Source of the DNA: Nocardioides kongjuensis
GTDB taxonomy: Bacteria > Actinomycetota > Actinomycetes > Propionibacteriales > Nocardioidaceae
Assembly: GCF_013409625.1 (NCBI RefSeq)
Contig: NZ_JACCBF010000001.1
Location: forward strand, 3,847,001-3,911,000
DNA length: 64,000 nt
Reading direction: 5' to 3'
Shown here: positions 43,505 through 51,149 of the stretch, piece after piece
Layout: every line of letters begins with the position of its first letter
Position numbering within the stretch: position 1 is the stretch's first letter
Made by a program: the position numbers and the translations under genes
The notes under the pieces: model-generated
Databases searched by the model: none
The model's input: only the letters and a program-made list of their open reading frames with translations
What the model was told of the DNA's origin: nothing

Positions 43505-44974
43505 TCAGGACACCGGCAGCGCGACGTACGTCGTGTCGAGGTACTCCTCGATCCCCTCGAAGCCGCCCTCCCGGCCGAACCCGCTCGCCTTCACACCGCC
43601 GAACGGCGCGGCCGGGTTGGACACCAGGCCGGTGTTGATACCGAGCATGCCGGTCTCGAGGCGCTCGGCGAGACGGATGGTGCGGGCCAGGTCGCGGGTG
43701 AAGGCGTAGGCGGCAAGGCCGTACTCGGTCGAGTTGGCGAGCCGGATCGCCTCGTCCTCGCTGGTGAAGGTCGTGATCGGGGCGACCGGACCGAAGATCT
43801 CGTTGCGCACCGCGTCGGCGTCGGCGGGTACGTCGGCCAGCACCGTCGGCGGGAAGAAGAAGCCCTCGCCGCCGGGTGCCTTGCCGCCGGTGAGCAGGCG
43901 GGCGCCGCGGTCGACGGCGTCGTCGACCAAGGCGGAGACCGAGGTGACCGCCTTGGCGTCGATGAGCGGGCCGACCTGGACGCCGACGTCCTGGCCGCGC
44001 CCGACGCGCAGGCCGCCCATCCGCTCGGCGAGCCTGGCGCCGAACTCCTCGGCGACCGAGGCCTCGACGAGGAACCGGTTGGCCGACGTGCAGGCCTCGC
44101 CCATGTTGCGCATCTTGGCGATCATCGCGCCGTCGACGGCGGCGTCGAGATCGGCGTCGGCGAAGACGAGGAAGGGCGCGTTGCCGCCGAGCTCCATCGA
44201 CATCCGCTGCAGCTGGCCGGCCGACTGCTCGACCAGCGACTTGCCGACGCCGGTCGAGCCGGTGAAGCTCACCTTCCGCAGCCGCGGGTCGGCCTGGAGG
44301 GTCTTGCTGAGGCCCCCGGAGTCGGAGGTCGTCACGACGTTGAGCACGCCGGCCGGCAGGCCCGCCTCGGCCATCAGCGACGCGAGCAGGAGCATGGTCA
44401 GCGGGGTCTGCGAGGCGGGCTTGACCACCATCGTGCAGCCGGCGGCGACCGCCGGACCGATCTTGCGGGTGCCCATCGCCAGCGGGAAGTTCCACGGGGT
44501 GATGAACAGGCACGGGCCGACCGGCTTGCGCACGGTCAGCAGCCGGCTGCCGCCGGCCGGGTTCTGCATCCAGCGGCCGTGGATGCGCACCGCCTCCTCG
44601 GAGAACCAGCGCAGGAACTCGGCGCCGTAGGTCACCTCGCCCTTCGCCTCGGCGATCGGCTTGCCCATCTCCAGGCTCATCACCAAGGCGATGTCGTCGG
44701 CGTGCTCGGTGACCAGCCCGAACGCCCGGCGCAGGATCTCCCCGCGCTCGCGCGGCGGGGTCGCCGCCCACGACTCCTGGGCGCCCGCGGCCGCGTCGAG
44801 GGCGGCGCGGGCGTCGTCGAGCGTGCCGTCGGCGACGTCGGTGAGCACCGACCCGTCCGCCGGGTCCAGCACGTCGATCCGGGCACCGCTGCCCGAGGGG
44901 ACCCAGCTGCCGCCGACGTACAGCTGGCGACGCGACTCCGGGAGCAGGTGGGCAAGACGTTCGCGGAAGGTCAT
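43505..44974 (-). CDS. gabD: NAD(P)-dependent succinate-semialdehyde dehydrogenase
   Basis: 489 residues. Catalytic Cys at about 294 in GEACTSANRF and Glu in MELGGNAPF (about 260), with the cofactor loop SFTGSTGVGKSLVEQSA. It oxidises succinate semialdehyde to succinate, as in the GABA shunt. No aminotransferase gene is near. The ATG at 44974 has CAGAGT 6 nt upstream. The region behind it also holds a possible separate small transcript. Confidence 0.88.
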   Translation of the reverse strand: MTFRERLAHLLPESRRQLYVGGSWVPSGSGARIDVLDPADGSVLTDVADGTLDDARAALDAAAGAQESWAATPPRERGEILRRAFGLVTEHADDIALVMSLEMGKPIAEAKGEVTYGAEFLRWFSEEAVRIHGRWMQNPAGGSRLLTVRKPVGPCLFITPWNFPLAMGTRKIGPAVAAGCTMVVKPASQTPLTMLLLASLMAEAGLPAGVLNVVTTSDSGGLSKTLQADPRLRKVSFTGSTGVGKSLVEQSAGQLQRMSMELGGNAPFLVFADADLDAAVDGAMIAKMRNMGEACTSANRFLVEASVAEEFGARLAERMGGLRVGRGQDVGVQVGPLIDAKAVTSVSALVDDAVDRGARLLTGGKAPGGEGFFFPPTVLADVPADADAVRNEIFGPVAPITTFTSEDEAIRLANSTEYGLAAYAFTRDLARTIRLAERLETGMLGINTGLVSNPAAPFGGVKASGFGREGGFEGIEEYLDTTYVALPVS

Positions 44975-44980
44975 GGGCCC

Positions 44981-44986
44981 ACTCTG
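44981..44986 (-). promoter_or_regulatory. -10-like hexamer of gabD
   Basis: CAGAGT, 6 nt before the ATG at 44974. It gives gabD a promoter of its own, apart from the transcript starting near 45108. Confidence 0.35.
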
Positions 44987-45034
44987 GCACTGCGGGGCAA
45001 CGGCCAGAAGCCCCGAAATGCAGAGGGCCGGAAA

Positions 45035-45109
45035 TGGAGAGAGCCCCTCATTGCATGGGGTCAACGAGGGGCTCAGTCGTATCGGTGCTCCCTCCGAAGT
45101 ACGACTGGT
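45035..45109 (-). ncRNA. Candidate small structured RNA
   Basis: On the minus strand a promoter (TTGTCC, 16-nt spacer, TAGAGT) predicts a start near 45106-45109. The transcript folds first into an 8-bp stem (CAGUCGUA / UACGACUG, 45074-45107) topped by a 4-bp stem and an AGGGAGCA loop. A 9-bp stem follows (GAGCCCCUC / GAGGGGCUC, 45041-45074), then UCUCUCC. It could be a roughly 75-nt sRNA ending at a hairpin, or a leader of gabD. No long reading frame exists in it. Confidence 0.45.
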
Positions 45110-45112
45110 GCC

Positions 45113-45140
45113 ACTCTAGCGCGCCGATGGTGAGGGACAA
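45113..45140 (-). promoter_or_regulatory. Promoter of the candidate small RNA
   Basis: -35 TTGTCC (45135-45140), 16-nt spacer, -10 TAGAGT (45113-45118). The best two-element promoter seen in this window. Confidence 0.5.
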
Positions 45141-45178
45141 GACCTCGCGTCGAGATTTCCTCCGGTCGTCCCCCACCA

Positions 45179-45198
45179 CCCGGGACCTTGGTCCCGGG
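45179..45198. promoter_or_regulatory. DosR-type palindrome upstream of the small RNA and gabD
   Basis: CCCGGGACCTTGGTCCCGGG: GGGAC-N4-GTCCC with G/C flanks, the spacing of the DosR box. Centre about 80 nt upstream of the small-RNA start. It also lies 18 nt after the penicillin-binding gene stop, so a terminator stem is the alternative, though there is no U-run and little loop. Confidence 0.45.
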
Positions 45199-45215
45199 AG
45201 CGTGGTCCGCGGGGC

Positions 45216-47153
45216 TCAGCGGGCGCCGCGGAGGAAGGCCTCGAGGAGCGGGCCGGCGGTCTGCGATCCCGACTCGCCGGTCTCGACGTAGACGGCGACG
45301 GCGAGGTCGCCCTGCGCGGCGACCATCCAGGCGTGGGTGCGGACCGTGTCACCGTCGGCGTACTCGGCGGTGCCGGTCTTGGCGATCACCGGCGGTCCCG
45401 GGACGTCGGCCAGGCCGCGCCCGCTGCCCTCGGTGACGACCTGGCGCAGGATCGCGCGCAGCTGGTCGGCCTCGGCGGGGGCGAGCGGCTCGGCCTCGGC
45501 GGGGACGCTGACGTCGACCTGGTCGACGAGACGGGGGACGACGGTCGTGCCGGCCTGGACGCTCGCGATCACGGTCGCCATCGCCATCGGCGAGGCGAGG
45601 ACCTTGCCCTGGCCGATCAGCGATGCCGCGGCCTCGGTCTCGCTGGCCGGGGCCGGGACCTCGCCGAAGAACGACGGGAAGCCGAGGTCGTGGTCGACAC
45701 CGAGGCCGAGCGTGGCGGCCGCCGACGCGAGGTCGCCCTTGCCGAGCCGGTCGCGCTGACCGATCAGGGCCGTGTTGCACGACTGGGCGACCGCCTCGCG
45801 CAGCGGGATGGTGCCGAGCGCGGAGGACGGGTAGTCGGAGTAGTTCTTGAACTGCTTGCCGTTGACGCTCACCGTCGGGGTGCACTCGACGGGGCTCTCC
45901 GGGGTCAGACCGGCCCGCAGCAGGGCCAGCGAGGTGACGATCTTGAAGGTCGACCCGGGGGCGAACTGCCCGAAGGTGGCGTAGTTCTGGCCACCCGTCG
46001 CCGCGTCGTTGGCGGCCGCGAGGATCGCACCGTCGCTGGGGCGGAGCGCGACCAGGGCGGCGGCCGGGCGGGTCTTCGCCAGCACCTGCTCGGCGAGCGT
46101 CTGCAGCCGCTCGTCCAGCGTGATCGCGAGCGGCTGGCCCGGGGTGGCGTCGTGACGGTAGACCTCCCGCTTGTCGGCCCCGGGGTCCTTGCTGTCGGGC
46201 GCGGGGACGACGTACACGACCCGGCCGACGCTGCCGCGCAGCTGCTCGTCGTAGCGCGCCTGGAGACCGGACAGGCCGGCGACGTCGCCGGAGCGGTAGG
46301 TGTCGGGGTGCTTCTCCACCATCTCGGCGGTGACCGGACCGACGCGGCCCAGGATCGGGGCGGCGAAGTCGCGGCTCGGCGCGAGGGCGAGCTCGGCGTC
46401 GACGGTCGTGGCGCCGGCGATGGCGCCGAGGGCGTCGGCGAAGCCGGCGGGCTCCTCGCCGGCGCGGTAGGTGATCGCCTCGACGAAGGCGCGCGGTCCG
46501 GCACCGCTGACGGCCTTGACGTAGGGCTTCACGTCGACGCCGACCAGCCTGGCCAACGCCTTCGCGGAGGCCGGTGCGGCCGCGGCGTCCACCTTGGACC
46601 GGTCGATGCCCACCCGCACGACGGCGCGCTCGGTCACCAGGACGGTGCCGCCGGCGCCGGTGACGTCACCTCGGTCGGTCGGTTGGGTGACCGCGTCGAG
46701 GGTCTCGCCCTCGGCGAGGTCGGGCGCGACCACGTCGGGCGCCCAGCCCACCGACCACTTGTCGCCCTGGTGGCTCAGCGCGACCGTCGTCTCGTAGGCC
46801 CACGGATCGGCTCCGTCGACGACCGGCCAGGACCAGCGCAGCGTGGCGGTCGGCTTGTCGGCCGAGGAGTCGACCTCCCCGACCGCGACCGTGGGGACGA
46901 CGCCGTCCATGTCGTCGACGATGTCGGCGTACGCCTTGGTCACCGTCGCGGAGTCGGCGCCCGTGAACGGGACGGAGGCCAGCGGGTCGGGGGCCTTGCT
47001 CGCGTCGCCGGACTGCGGCGTCGCCGCCGCCACCAGCGCACCCGCCAGCTGCTTGGCCACGGCCTCGGCGCCGCCGGCGTCGTCGCCGGAGCACGCGCTC
47101 AGGGCGCCGCCGAGCACGAGGAGGGAGGTGAGGGCTGCCGAGGTCCGCCGCAT
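45216..47153 (-). CDS. Penicillin-binding transpeptidase lipoprotein (MecA_N domain)
   Basis: A 645-residue class B penicillin-binding protein anchored as a lipoprotein (lipobox LSAC, Cys at 21). Order: MecA_N/NTF2-like domain (about 25-145), dimerisation domain (about 150-310), transpeptidase domain with active-site Ser in STFK (about 400), SCN (about 457) and KTGTAEY (about 590). It crosslinks peptidoglycan outside the membrane. The MecA_N domain occurs in low-affinity penicillin-binding proteins. ATG 47153 with TAGAAC 6 nt upstream. Confidence 0.93.
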   Translation of the reverse strand: MRRTSAALTSLLVLGGALSACSGDDAGGAEAVAKQLAGALVAAATPQSGDASKAPDPLASVPFTGADSATVTKAYADIVDDMDGVVPTVAVGEVDSSADKPTATLRWSWPVVDGADPWAYETTVALSHQGDKWSVGWAPDVVAPDLAEGETLDAVTQPTDRGDVTGAGGTVLVTERAVVRVGIDRSKVDAAAAPASAKALARLVGVDVKPYVKAVSGAGPRAFVEAITYRAGEEPAGFADALGAIAGATTVDAELALAPSRDFAAPILGRVGPVTAEMVEKHPDTYRSGDVAGLSGLQARYDEQLRGSVGRVVYVVPAPDSKDPGADKREVYRHDATPGQPLAITLDERLQTLAEQVLAKTRPAAALVALRPSDGAILAAANDAATGGQNYATFGQFAPGSTFKIVTSLALLRAGLTPESPVECTPTVSVNGKQFKNYSDYPSSALGTIPLREAVAQSCNTALIGQRDRLGKGDLASAAATLGLGVDHDLGFPSFFGEVPAPASETEAAASLIGQGKVLASPMAMATVIASVQAGTTVVPRLVDQVDVSVPAEAEPLAPAEADQLRAILRQVVTEGSGRGLADVPGPPVIAKTGTAEYADGDTVRTHAWMVAAQGDLAVAVYVETGESGSQTAGPLLEAFLRGAR

Positions 47154-47159
47154 GGAACG

Positions 47160-47165
47160 GTTCTA
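47160..47165 (-). promoter_or_regulatory. -10 hexamer of the penicillin-binding protein gene
   Basis: TAGAAC, 6 nt before the ATG at 47153; last base departs from T. Confidence 0.35.
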
Positions 47166-47189
47166 CCAGCCGGGCCCGTCAGCCCTGGC

Positions 47190-47627
47190 TCAGTGCCCCG
47201 CGAGGAACCGGATGCCCTGCGTGGTGCCGTCGACGATGTCGGAGACGTGCGCCTGGAACCCCGGGCACGTGGTGATGTCGTGGGCACGGCACTCGAGGGC
47301 GTGCCTGGTCATGTGCCGCGACCGCTCGAGCTCGGCCTGACGCCGGTCCAGCTCCTCGAGGTGGGCCCTCAGCGCGTCACGTCGGCCCTCCACGGAGGCG
47401 TCGACGAGGGTGCGGATCTGGTCGAGGCTCATCCCCGAGGCCTTGCTCGCGAGGATCGCCGCCACCCGGTACGCGTCGTCCTCGCCGTAGACCCGCCTGC
47501 CCGCGGAGTCACGCTCAGGATGCAGGAGCCCCTTGTCCTCCCAGTGTCGGAGCACGTGCGTCTCGAGCTCGAAGCGTGCGGCGAGCTCCCCCACGGACCA
47601 CCGGATGTTCCGGGCACTTGACTTCAT
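47190..47627 (-). CDS. MerR family regulator
   Basis: 145 residues from the ATG at 47627 (a GTG at 47633 would add two). N-terminal winged helix IRWSVGELAARFELETHVLRHWEDKGLLHPERDSAGRRVY in the MerR pattern, dimer helix (about 78-105), and a C-terminal CRAHDITTCPGF (Cys-His-Cys) that may bind a metal or sense redox state. It is divergent from a thioredoxin-reductase-like gene across a 24-bp palindrome and probably controls that gene. Confidence 0.87.
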   Translation of the reverse strand: MKSSARNIRWSVGELAARFELETHVLRHWEDKGLLHPERDSAGRRVYGEDDAYRVAAILASKASGMSLDQIRTLVDASVEGRRDALRAHLEELDRRQAELERSRHMTRHALECRAHDITTCPGFQAHVSDIVDGTTQGIRFLAGH

Positions 47628-47642
47628 GTTCACATGAAGTCA
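47619..47642. promoter_or_regulatory. MerR-type operator
   Basis: TGACTTCATG-TTCA-CATGAAGTCA, perfect 10-bp arms. It overlaps the merR start codons and an apparent -35 (TTGACT, 47618-47623) for the flavoprotein gene, as MerR activators do. Confidence 0.75.
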
Positions 47643-47654
47643 CAGGCTGGGCCC

Positions 47655-48614
47655 ATGATCAACTCAGCACCCGCGAACGACCTCTACGACGTCGCTGTCG
47701 TCGGCGCCGGGTCCGCCGGCCTGCAGGCCGCCCAGACCCTCGGCCGGATGCACCGGACGACCGTCGTCGTCGGCACCGACCGCTACCGCAACGACCCGAC
47801 CGGCCACATGCACAACTTCCTCGGCCACGACGGCGCCCCGCCGGCCGAGCTGCGGCTGGCCGCCCGCAAGGACGCGGAGGCCTACGACGACGTCCGCTTC
47901 CTCGACGTCGTCGGCGCCGGGGTCACCCGGATCTCCGGCGAGCTCGGCGACTTCCTCCTGGAGGTCTCCGGCGAGGGGCCCGTGCGCGCCCGCCGGGTGC
48001 TGCTCGCCACCGGCGTGCGCGACACCCTGCCCGACGTCCCCGGCATCGCCGAGAACTTCGGCGACCTGGTCGCGCACTGCCCGTTCTGCCACGGCCACGA
48101 GTACGCCGGCACCCGGGTCGGCATCCTCGGCTCGGCACCCCACGTCGCGGCGATGGCCTCGATGGTGCGGCCGATCGCCGAGGACCGGGTGGTGCTCACC
48201 CACGGCGGCGACCTCGACGAGGCGACCGCTGCGCTGCTCGCCCGGACCGGAGCCGGCGTCGTGGCCGACCGGCTGGTCGACGTCCGCAAGGAGGGGGCCG
48301 GCCTCGTCGTCACGCTGGCCGGAGGCGAGGAGCTCGCGCTGGGTGGGCTGCTCGTGAAGACCGAGTGGGAGCAGGCGGCGCCGTTCGCCGAGCAGCTCGG
48401 GCTGGAGACCTCCGAGGTCGGTGCCGTGGTGGTCGACGCGTTCGGCCGCACCAGCATGCCCGGCGTCTACGCCGCCGGCGACCTCGCCCAGGGCCCGGGC
48501 CTGCCGATGCCGATGGCGTCGGTGCTCGCCGCCGCAGCGGCCGGGATGATGGCCGCCGCTGCCTGCGTGCAGGACGCGGCGCTCGCCGTCCTGGCGGACG
48601 GCGAGATCGAGTAG
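47655..48614 (+). CDS. Thioredoxin-reductase-like FAD/NAD(P) oxidoreductase
   Basis: 319 residues. FAD motif VVGAGSAGLQAAQTLGRM (about 17-34), redox pair Cys142-x-x-Cys145 in CPFCHGHE, and the closing FAD motif GVYAAGDLAQGP. It should reduce a disulphide partner using NAD(P)H; no thioredoxin gene is adjacent. I prefer the ATG at 47655, because the upstream ATG (47634) lies in the operator arm and leaves no promoter room. Confidence 0.87.
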   Translation: MINSAPANDLYDVAVVGAGSAGLQAAQTLGRMHRTTVVVGTDRYRNDPTGHMHNFLGHDGAPPAELRLAARKDAEAYDDVRFLDVVGAGVTRISGELGDFLLEVSGEGPVRARRVLLATGVRDTLPDVPGIAENFGDLVAHCPFCHGHEYAGTRVGILGSAPHVAAMASMVRPIAEDRVVLTHGGDLDEATAALLARTGAGVVADRLVDVRKEGAGLVVTLAGGEELALGGLLVKTEWEQAAPFAEQLGLETSEVGAVVVDAFGRTSMPGVYAAGDLAQGPGLPMPMASVLAAAAAGMMAAAACVQDAALAVLADGEIE

Positions 48615-48652
48615 CGCCGCGACCGGGAACGAGGTCGTGACGGTCGACGGAC

Positions 48653-49225
48653 TCAGTACCAGCCGGTGCGCTGGGAGTGCTCCCACGCCTTCTGCACGTT
48701 GCCGTAGCGCGCCGCGATGTAGGCCAGCCCCCACCGGATCTGGGTCTCGGGGTTGGTGCGCCAGTCGCTGCCGACGACAGCCATCTTCGTGGCGGGCAGG
48801 GACTGCGGGATGCCGTAGGCGCCGGAGCTGCGGTTCTCGGCGAGGTGGTTCCACCCGGACTCGCGCTGCCACAGCGCGTCGAGGTAGGGCCACTGGTCGG
48901 CCGGGAAGCCGAACTCGATCATCTCCCGGTAGCCGAGGCCGCGGTTGGACGCCGGGTCGACCTCGGCCGGCACGATCACCGGCGGCAGCTTCTTCGCGAT
49001 CCGCTCGGCACGGCGGGCCAGCGCCGCCATGATCTGAGGCGTGGGTACGTCGACCCGCGCGCCCGAGCGCGAGGGCTCGGCCTCGCGCGGCGTCGCCGAG
49101 GGCACCGCCGTGGAGGTCGTGGCGGACGGCTCCGCGGCCGGCGGCGTCGTGCTGCCACAGGCGCTCAGCAGCAGCGCGCCCGCTGCGAGTGCAGCGGGCG
49201 CGGCCGAGCGACGCAGGTCCCCCAT
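48653..49225 (-). CDS. Lytic transglycosylase-like lipoprotein
   Basis: 190 residues. Lipobox LSAC (Cys at 23), a Ser/Thr/Pro/Glu linker (about 24-60), and a C-terminal SLT/lysozyme-like domain with the catalytic Glu in LWQRESGWNHLAENRSSGAYGIPQ (Glu about 122). It would cleave glycan strands of peptidoglycan on the outer face of the membrane. TAACCT lies 8 nt before the ATG, in the 16-nt gap after the DEAD-box gene. Confidence 0.88.
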   Translation of the reverse strand: MGDLRRSAAPAALAAGALLLSACGSTTPPAAEPSATTSTAVPSATPREAEPSRSGARVDVPTPQIMAALARRAERIAKKLPPVIVPAEVDPASNRGLGYREMIEFGFPADQWPYLDALWQRESGWNHLAENRSSGAYGIPQSLPATKMAVVGSDWRTNPETQIRWGLAYIAARYGNVQKAWEHSQRTGWY

Positions 49226-49233
49226 GGGGATCG

Positions 49234-49239
49234 AGGTTA
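49234..49239 (-). promoter_or_regulatory. -10 hexamer of the transglycosylase gene
   Basis: TAACCT, 8 nt before the ATG at 49225. Confidence 0.35.
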
Positions 49240-49241
49240 GG

Positions 49242-50978
49242 TCAGTCGCGAGGCTTGCGCGACCGATTCGGCGGGCCGTAGTCCTTGGCCAGCTCGATCA
49301 GCTTGCCGCTGATCCGGGTGCTCTTGAGCCGCTCCCACTGGTCCTCGGTCAGCTGAGCGGGCAGCTCGACGATCGAGTAGTCGGGGCGGATCGTGATCTT
49401 GCCGAAGTCGCGCCGGTCGAGGCCGCCCTCGTTGGCGAGCGCGCCGACGATCTGGCGCGGCTCGACGCGGTGCCGCTTGCCGACCTGGATCTTGTAGGCC
49501 TGGAAGTTGCCACCCGAGCGGGGAGCACGGTCGCGGCCGCCGCGCTCGCCGCGGTCGCGGTCGCCACCACGGCGCTCGCCGCGCTCACCGCGGTCGCGGT
49601 CGTCGTGCTCGCGACGCGGACGGCGCTCCGGCTCCGGCTCCTCCTCGAGCAGCAGCGGGGTGTCCCCCTGCAGCGCGATGGCCAGCGCCGCGGCGACGTC
49701 GGCCTCGGGCACGTCGTGCTCGCGGATGTAGTGGCCGACCACGTCACGGAAGAAGTCGATCTGCGGCGACTCGAGGGCTGCGGTGATCCGGTCGTCGAAG
49801 CGGCTCAGGCGCGACTCGTTGATCGCGTCGACGTTCGGCAGCTGCATCTGCTCCAGCGTGGAGCGGGTGGCCTTCTCGATGTGCTTGAGCAGGTAGCGCT
49901 CGCGCGGGGTGATGAAGGAGACCGCGTCACCGCTGCGGCCGGCCCGGCCGGTGCGGCCGATCCGGTGCACGTAGGCCTCGGTGTCGGTGGGGATGTCGTA
50001 GTTGAAGACGTGGCTGATCCGGGGCACGTCGATGCCGCGGGCCGCGACGTCGGTGGCGACCAGGATGTCGAGCTTGCCGTCCTTGAGCTGGTTGACGGTG
50101 CGCTCGCGCTGGGCCTGCACGATGTCGCCGTTGATGGCGGCGGCGCTGTAGCCCCGGGCACGCAGCTTCTCGGCCAGCGTCTCGGTCTCGTTCTTGGTGC
50201 GCACGAAGACGATCGCGCCCTCGAAGTTCTCGACCTCGAGGATCCGGGTCAGCGCGTCGACCTTCTGCGGGTAGCTGACCATCAGGTAGCGCTGCTTGAT
50301 GTTCTCGGCGGTACGGGTCTTGCGCTCGATGGCGACCTCGACCGGGTTGTTCAGGTACTTCGCCGACAGCGACTTGATCTGCTTGGGCATGGTCGCGGAG
50401 AACAGCGCGACCTGCTTGTCGGACGGGGTGTCGGCGAGGATCGTCTCGACGTCCTCGGCGAAGCCCATGTTGAGCATCTCGTCGGCCTCGTCGAGGACGA
50501 GGAAGCGCAGCTCGGTGAGGTCGAGGGTGCCCTTCTCGAGGTGGTCCATGATCCGGCCCGGCGTGCCGACGACGATGTGGACGCCCCGGCGCAGCGCGGA
50601 CAGCTGGACGCCGTACCCCTGGCCGCCGTAGACCGGCAGCACGTGGACGCCGCGCAGGTTGGCGGCGTACTTCTCGAACGCCTCGCAGACCTGGAGCGCG
50701 AGCTCACGGGTCGGCGCGAGGACCAGCGCCTGGGGGGTCTTCTGCGACAGGTCGAGCTGGTCGAGGATCGGCAGCGCGAACGCGGCGGTCTTGCCGGTGC
50801 CGGTCTGCGCCAGGCCCATCACGTCGCGACCCTCGAGCAGGTGCGGGATGGTCTCGGCCTGGATCGCGGACGGCGACTCGTAGCCGATGTCCTTGAGAGC
50901 CTTCAGGATGCGGTCACCGAGACCGAGGTCGGCGAAGGTGGCGGGCTGGTCCGCGGCGTCACTGGGAAGGTCACTCAC
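49242..50978 (-). CDS. deaD: DEAD-box RNA helicase (DeaD/CsdA type)
   Basis: 578 residues. Motif I AQTGTGKT (57-64), DEAD box VLDEADEM (about 160-167), SAT, and HRIGRTGRAG form the complete helicase core. After a spacer of acidic residues comes an Arg/Gly/Asp-rich stretch (about 450-490) and a DbpA-type RNA-binding domain (about 495-570). It unwinds structured RNA in ribosome assembly and cold adaptation. GTG start; TAGTCT lies 6 nt upstream. Confidence 0.93.
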   Translation of the reverse strand: MSDLPSDAADQPATFADLGLGDRILKALKDIGYESPSAIQAETIPHLLEGRDVMGLAQTGTGKTAAFALPILDQLDLSQKTPQALVLAPTRELALQVCEAFEKYAANLRGVHVLPVYGGQGYGVQLSALRRGVHIVVGTPGRIMDHLEKGTLDLTELRFLVLDEADEMLNMGFAEDVETILADTPSDKQVALFSATMPKQIKSLSAKYLNNPVEVAIERKTRTAENIKQRYLMVSYPQKVDALTRILEVENFEGAIVFVRTKNETETLAEKLRARGYSAAAINGDIVQAQRERTVNQLKDGKLDILVATDVAARGIDVPRISHVFNYDIPTDTEAYVHRIGRTGRAGRSGDAVSFITPRERYLLKHIEKATRSTLEQMQLPNVDAINESRLSRFDDRITAALESPQIDFFRDVVGHYIREHDVPEADVAAALAIALQGDTPLLLEEEPEPERRPRREHDDRDRGERGERRGGDRDRGERGGRDRAPRSGGNFQAYKIQVGKRHRVEPRQIVGALANEGGLDRRDFGKITIRPDYSIVELPAQLTEDQWERLKSTRISGKLIELAKDYGPPNRSRKPRD

Positions 50979-50984
50979 CCGTCA

Positions 50985-50990
50985 AGACTA
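50985..50990 (-). promoter_or_regulatory. -10 hexamer of deaD
   Basis: TAGTCT, 6 nt before the GTG at 50978. Unlike some cold-shock helicase genes, no long leader is then expected. Confidence 0.4.
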
Positions 50991-51149
50991 GTGCCGTCAA
51001 GCGTCCGAGGCGTGATCCTCGTCGCGGTGCGCTGGGTCACGGCGGGTTGAACGGCGTGTGATCTGGTAAGGACAGCCTGTAATGCCGGAACGCCTGCGTC
51101 CGCTGACACCCTCGGCATACGGTCATGCTCCGCGACGAGAAAGAGCTCC

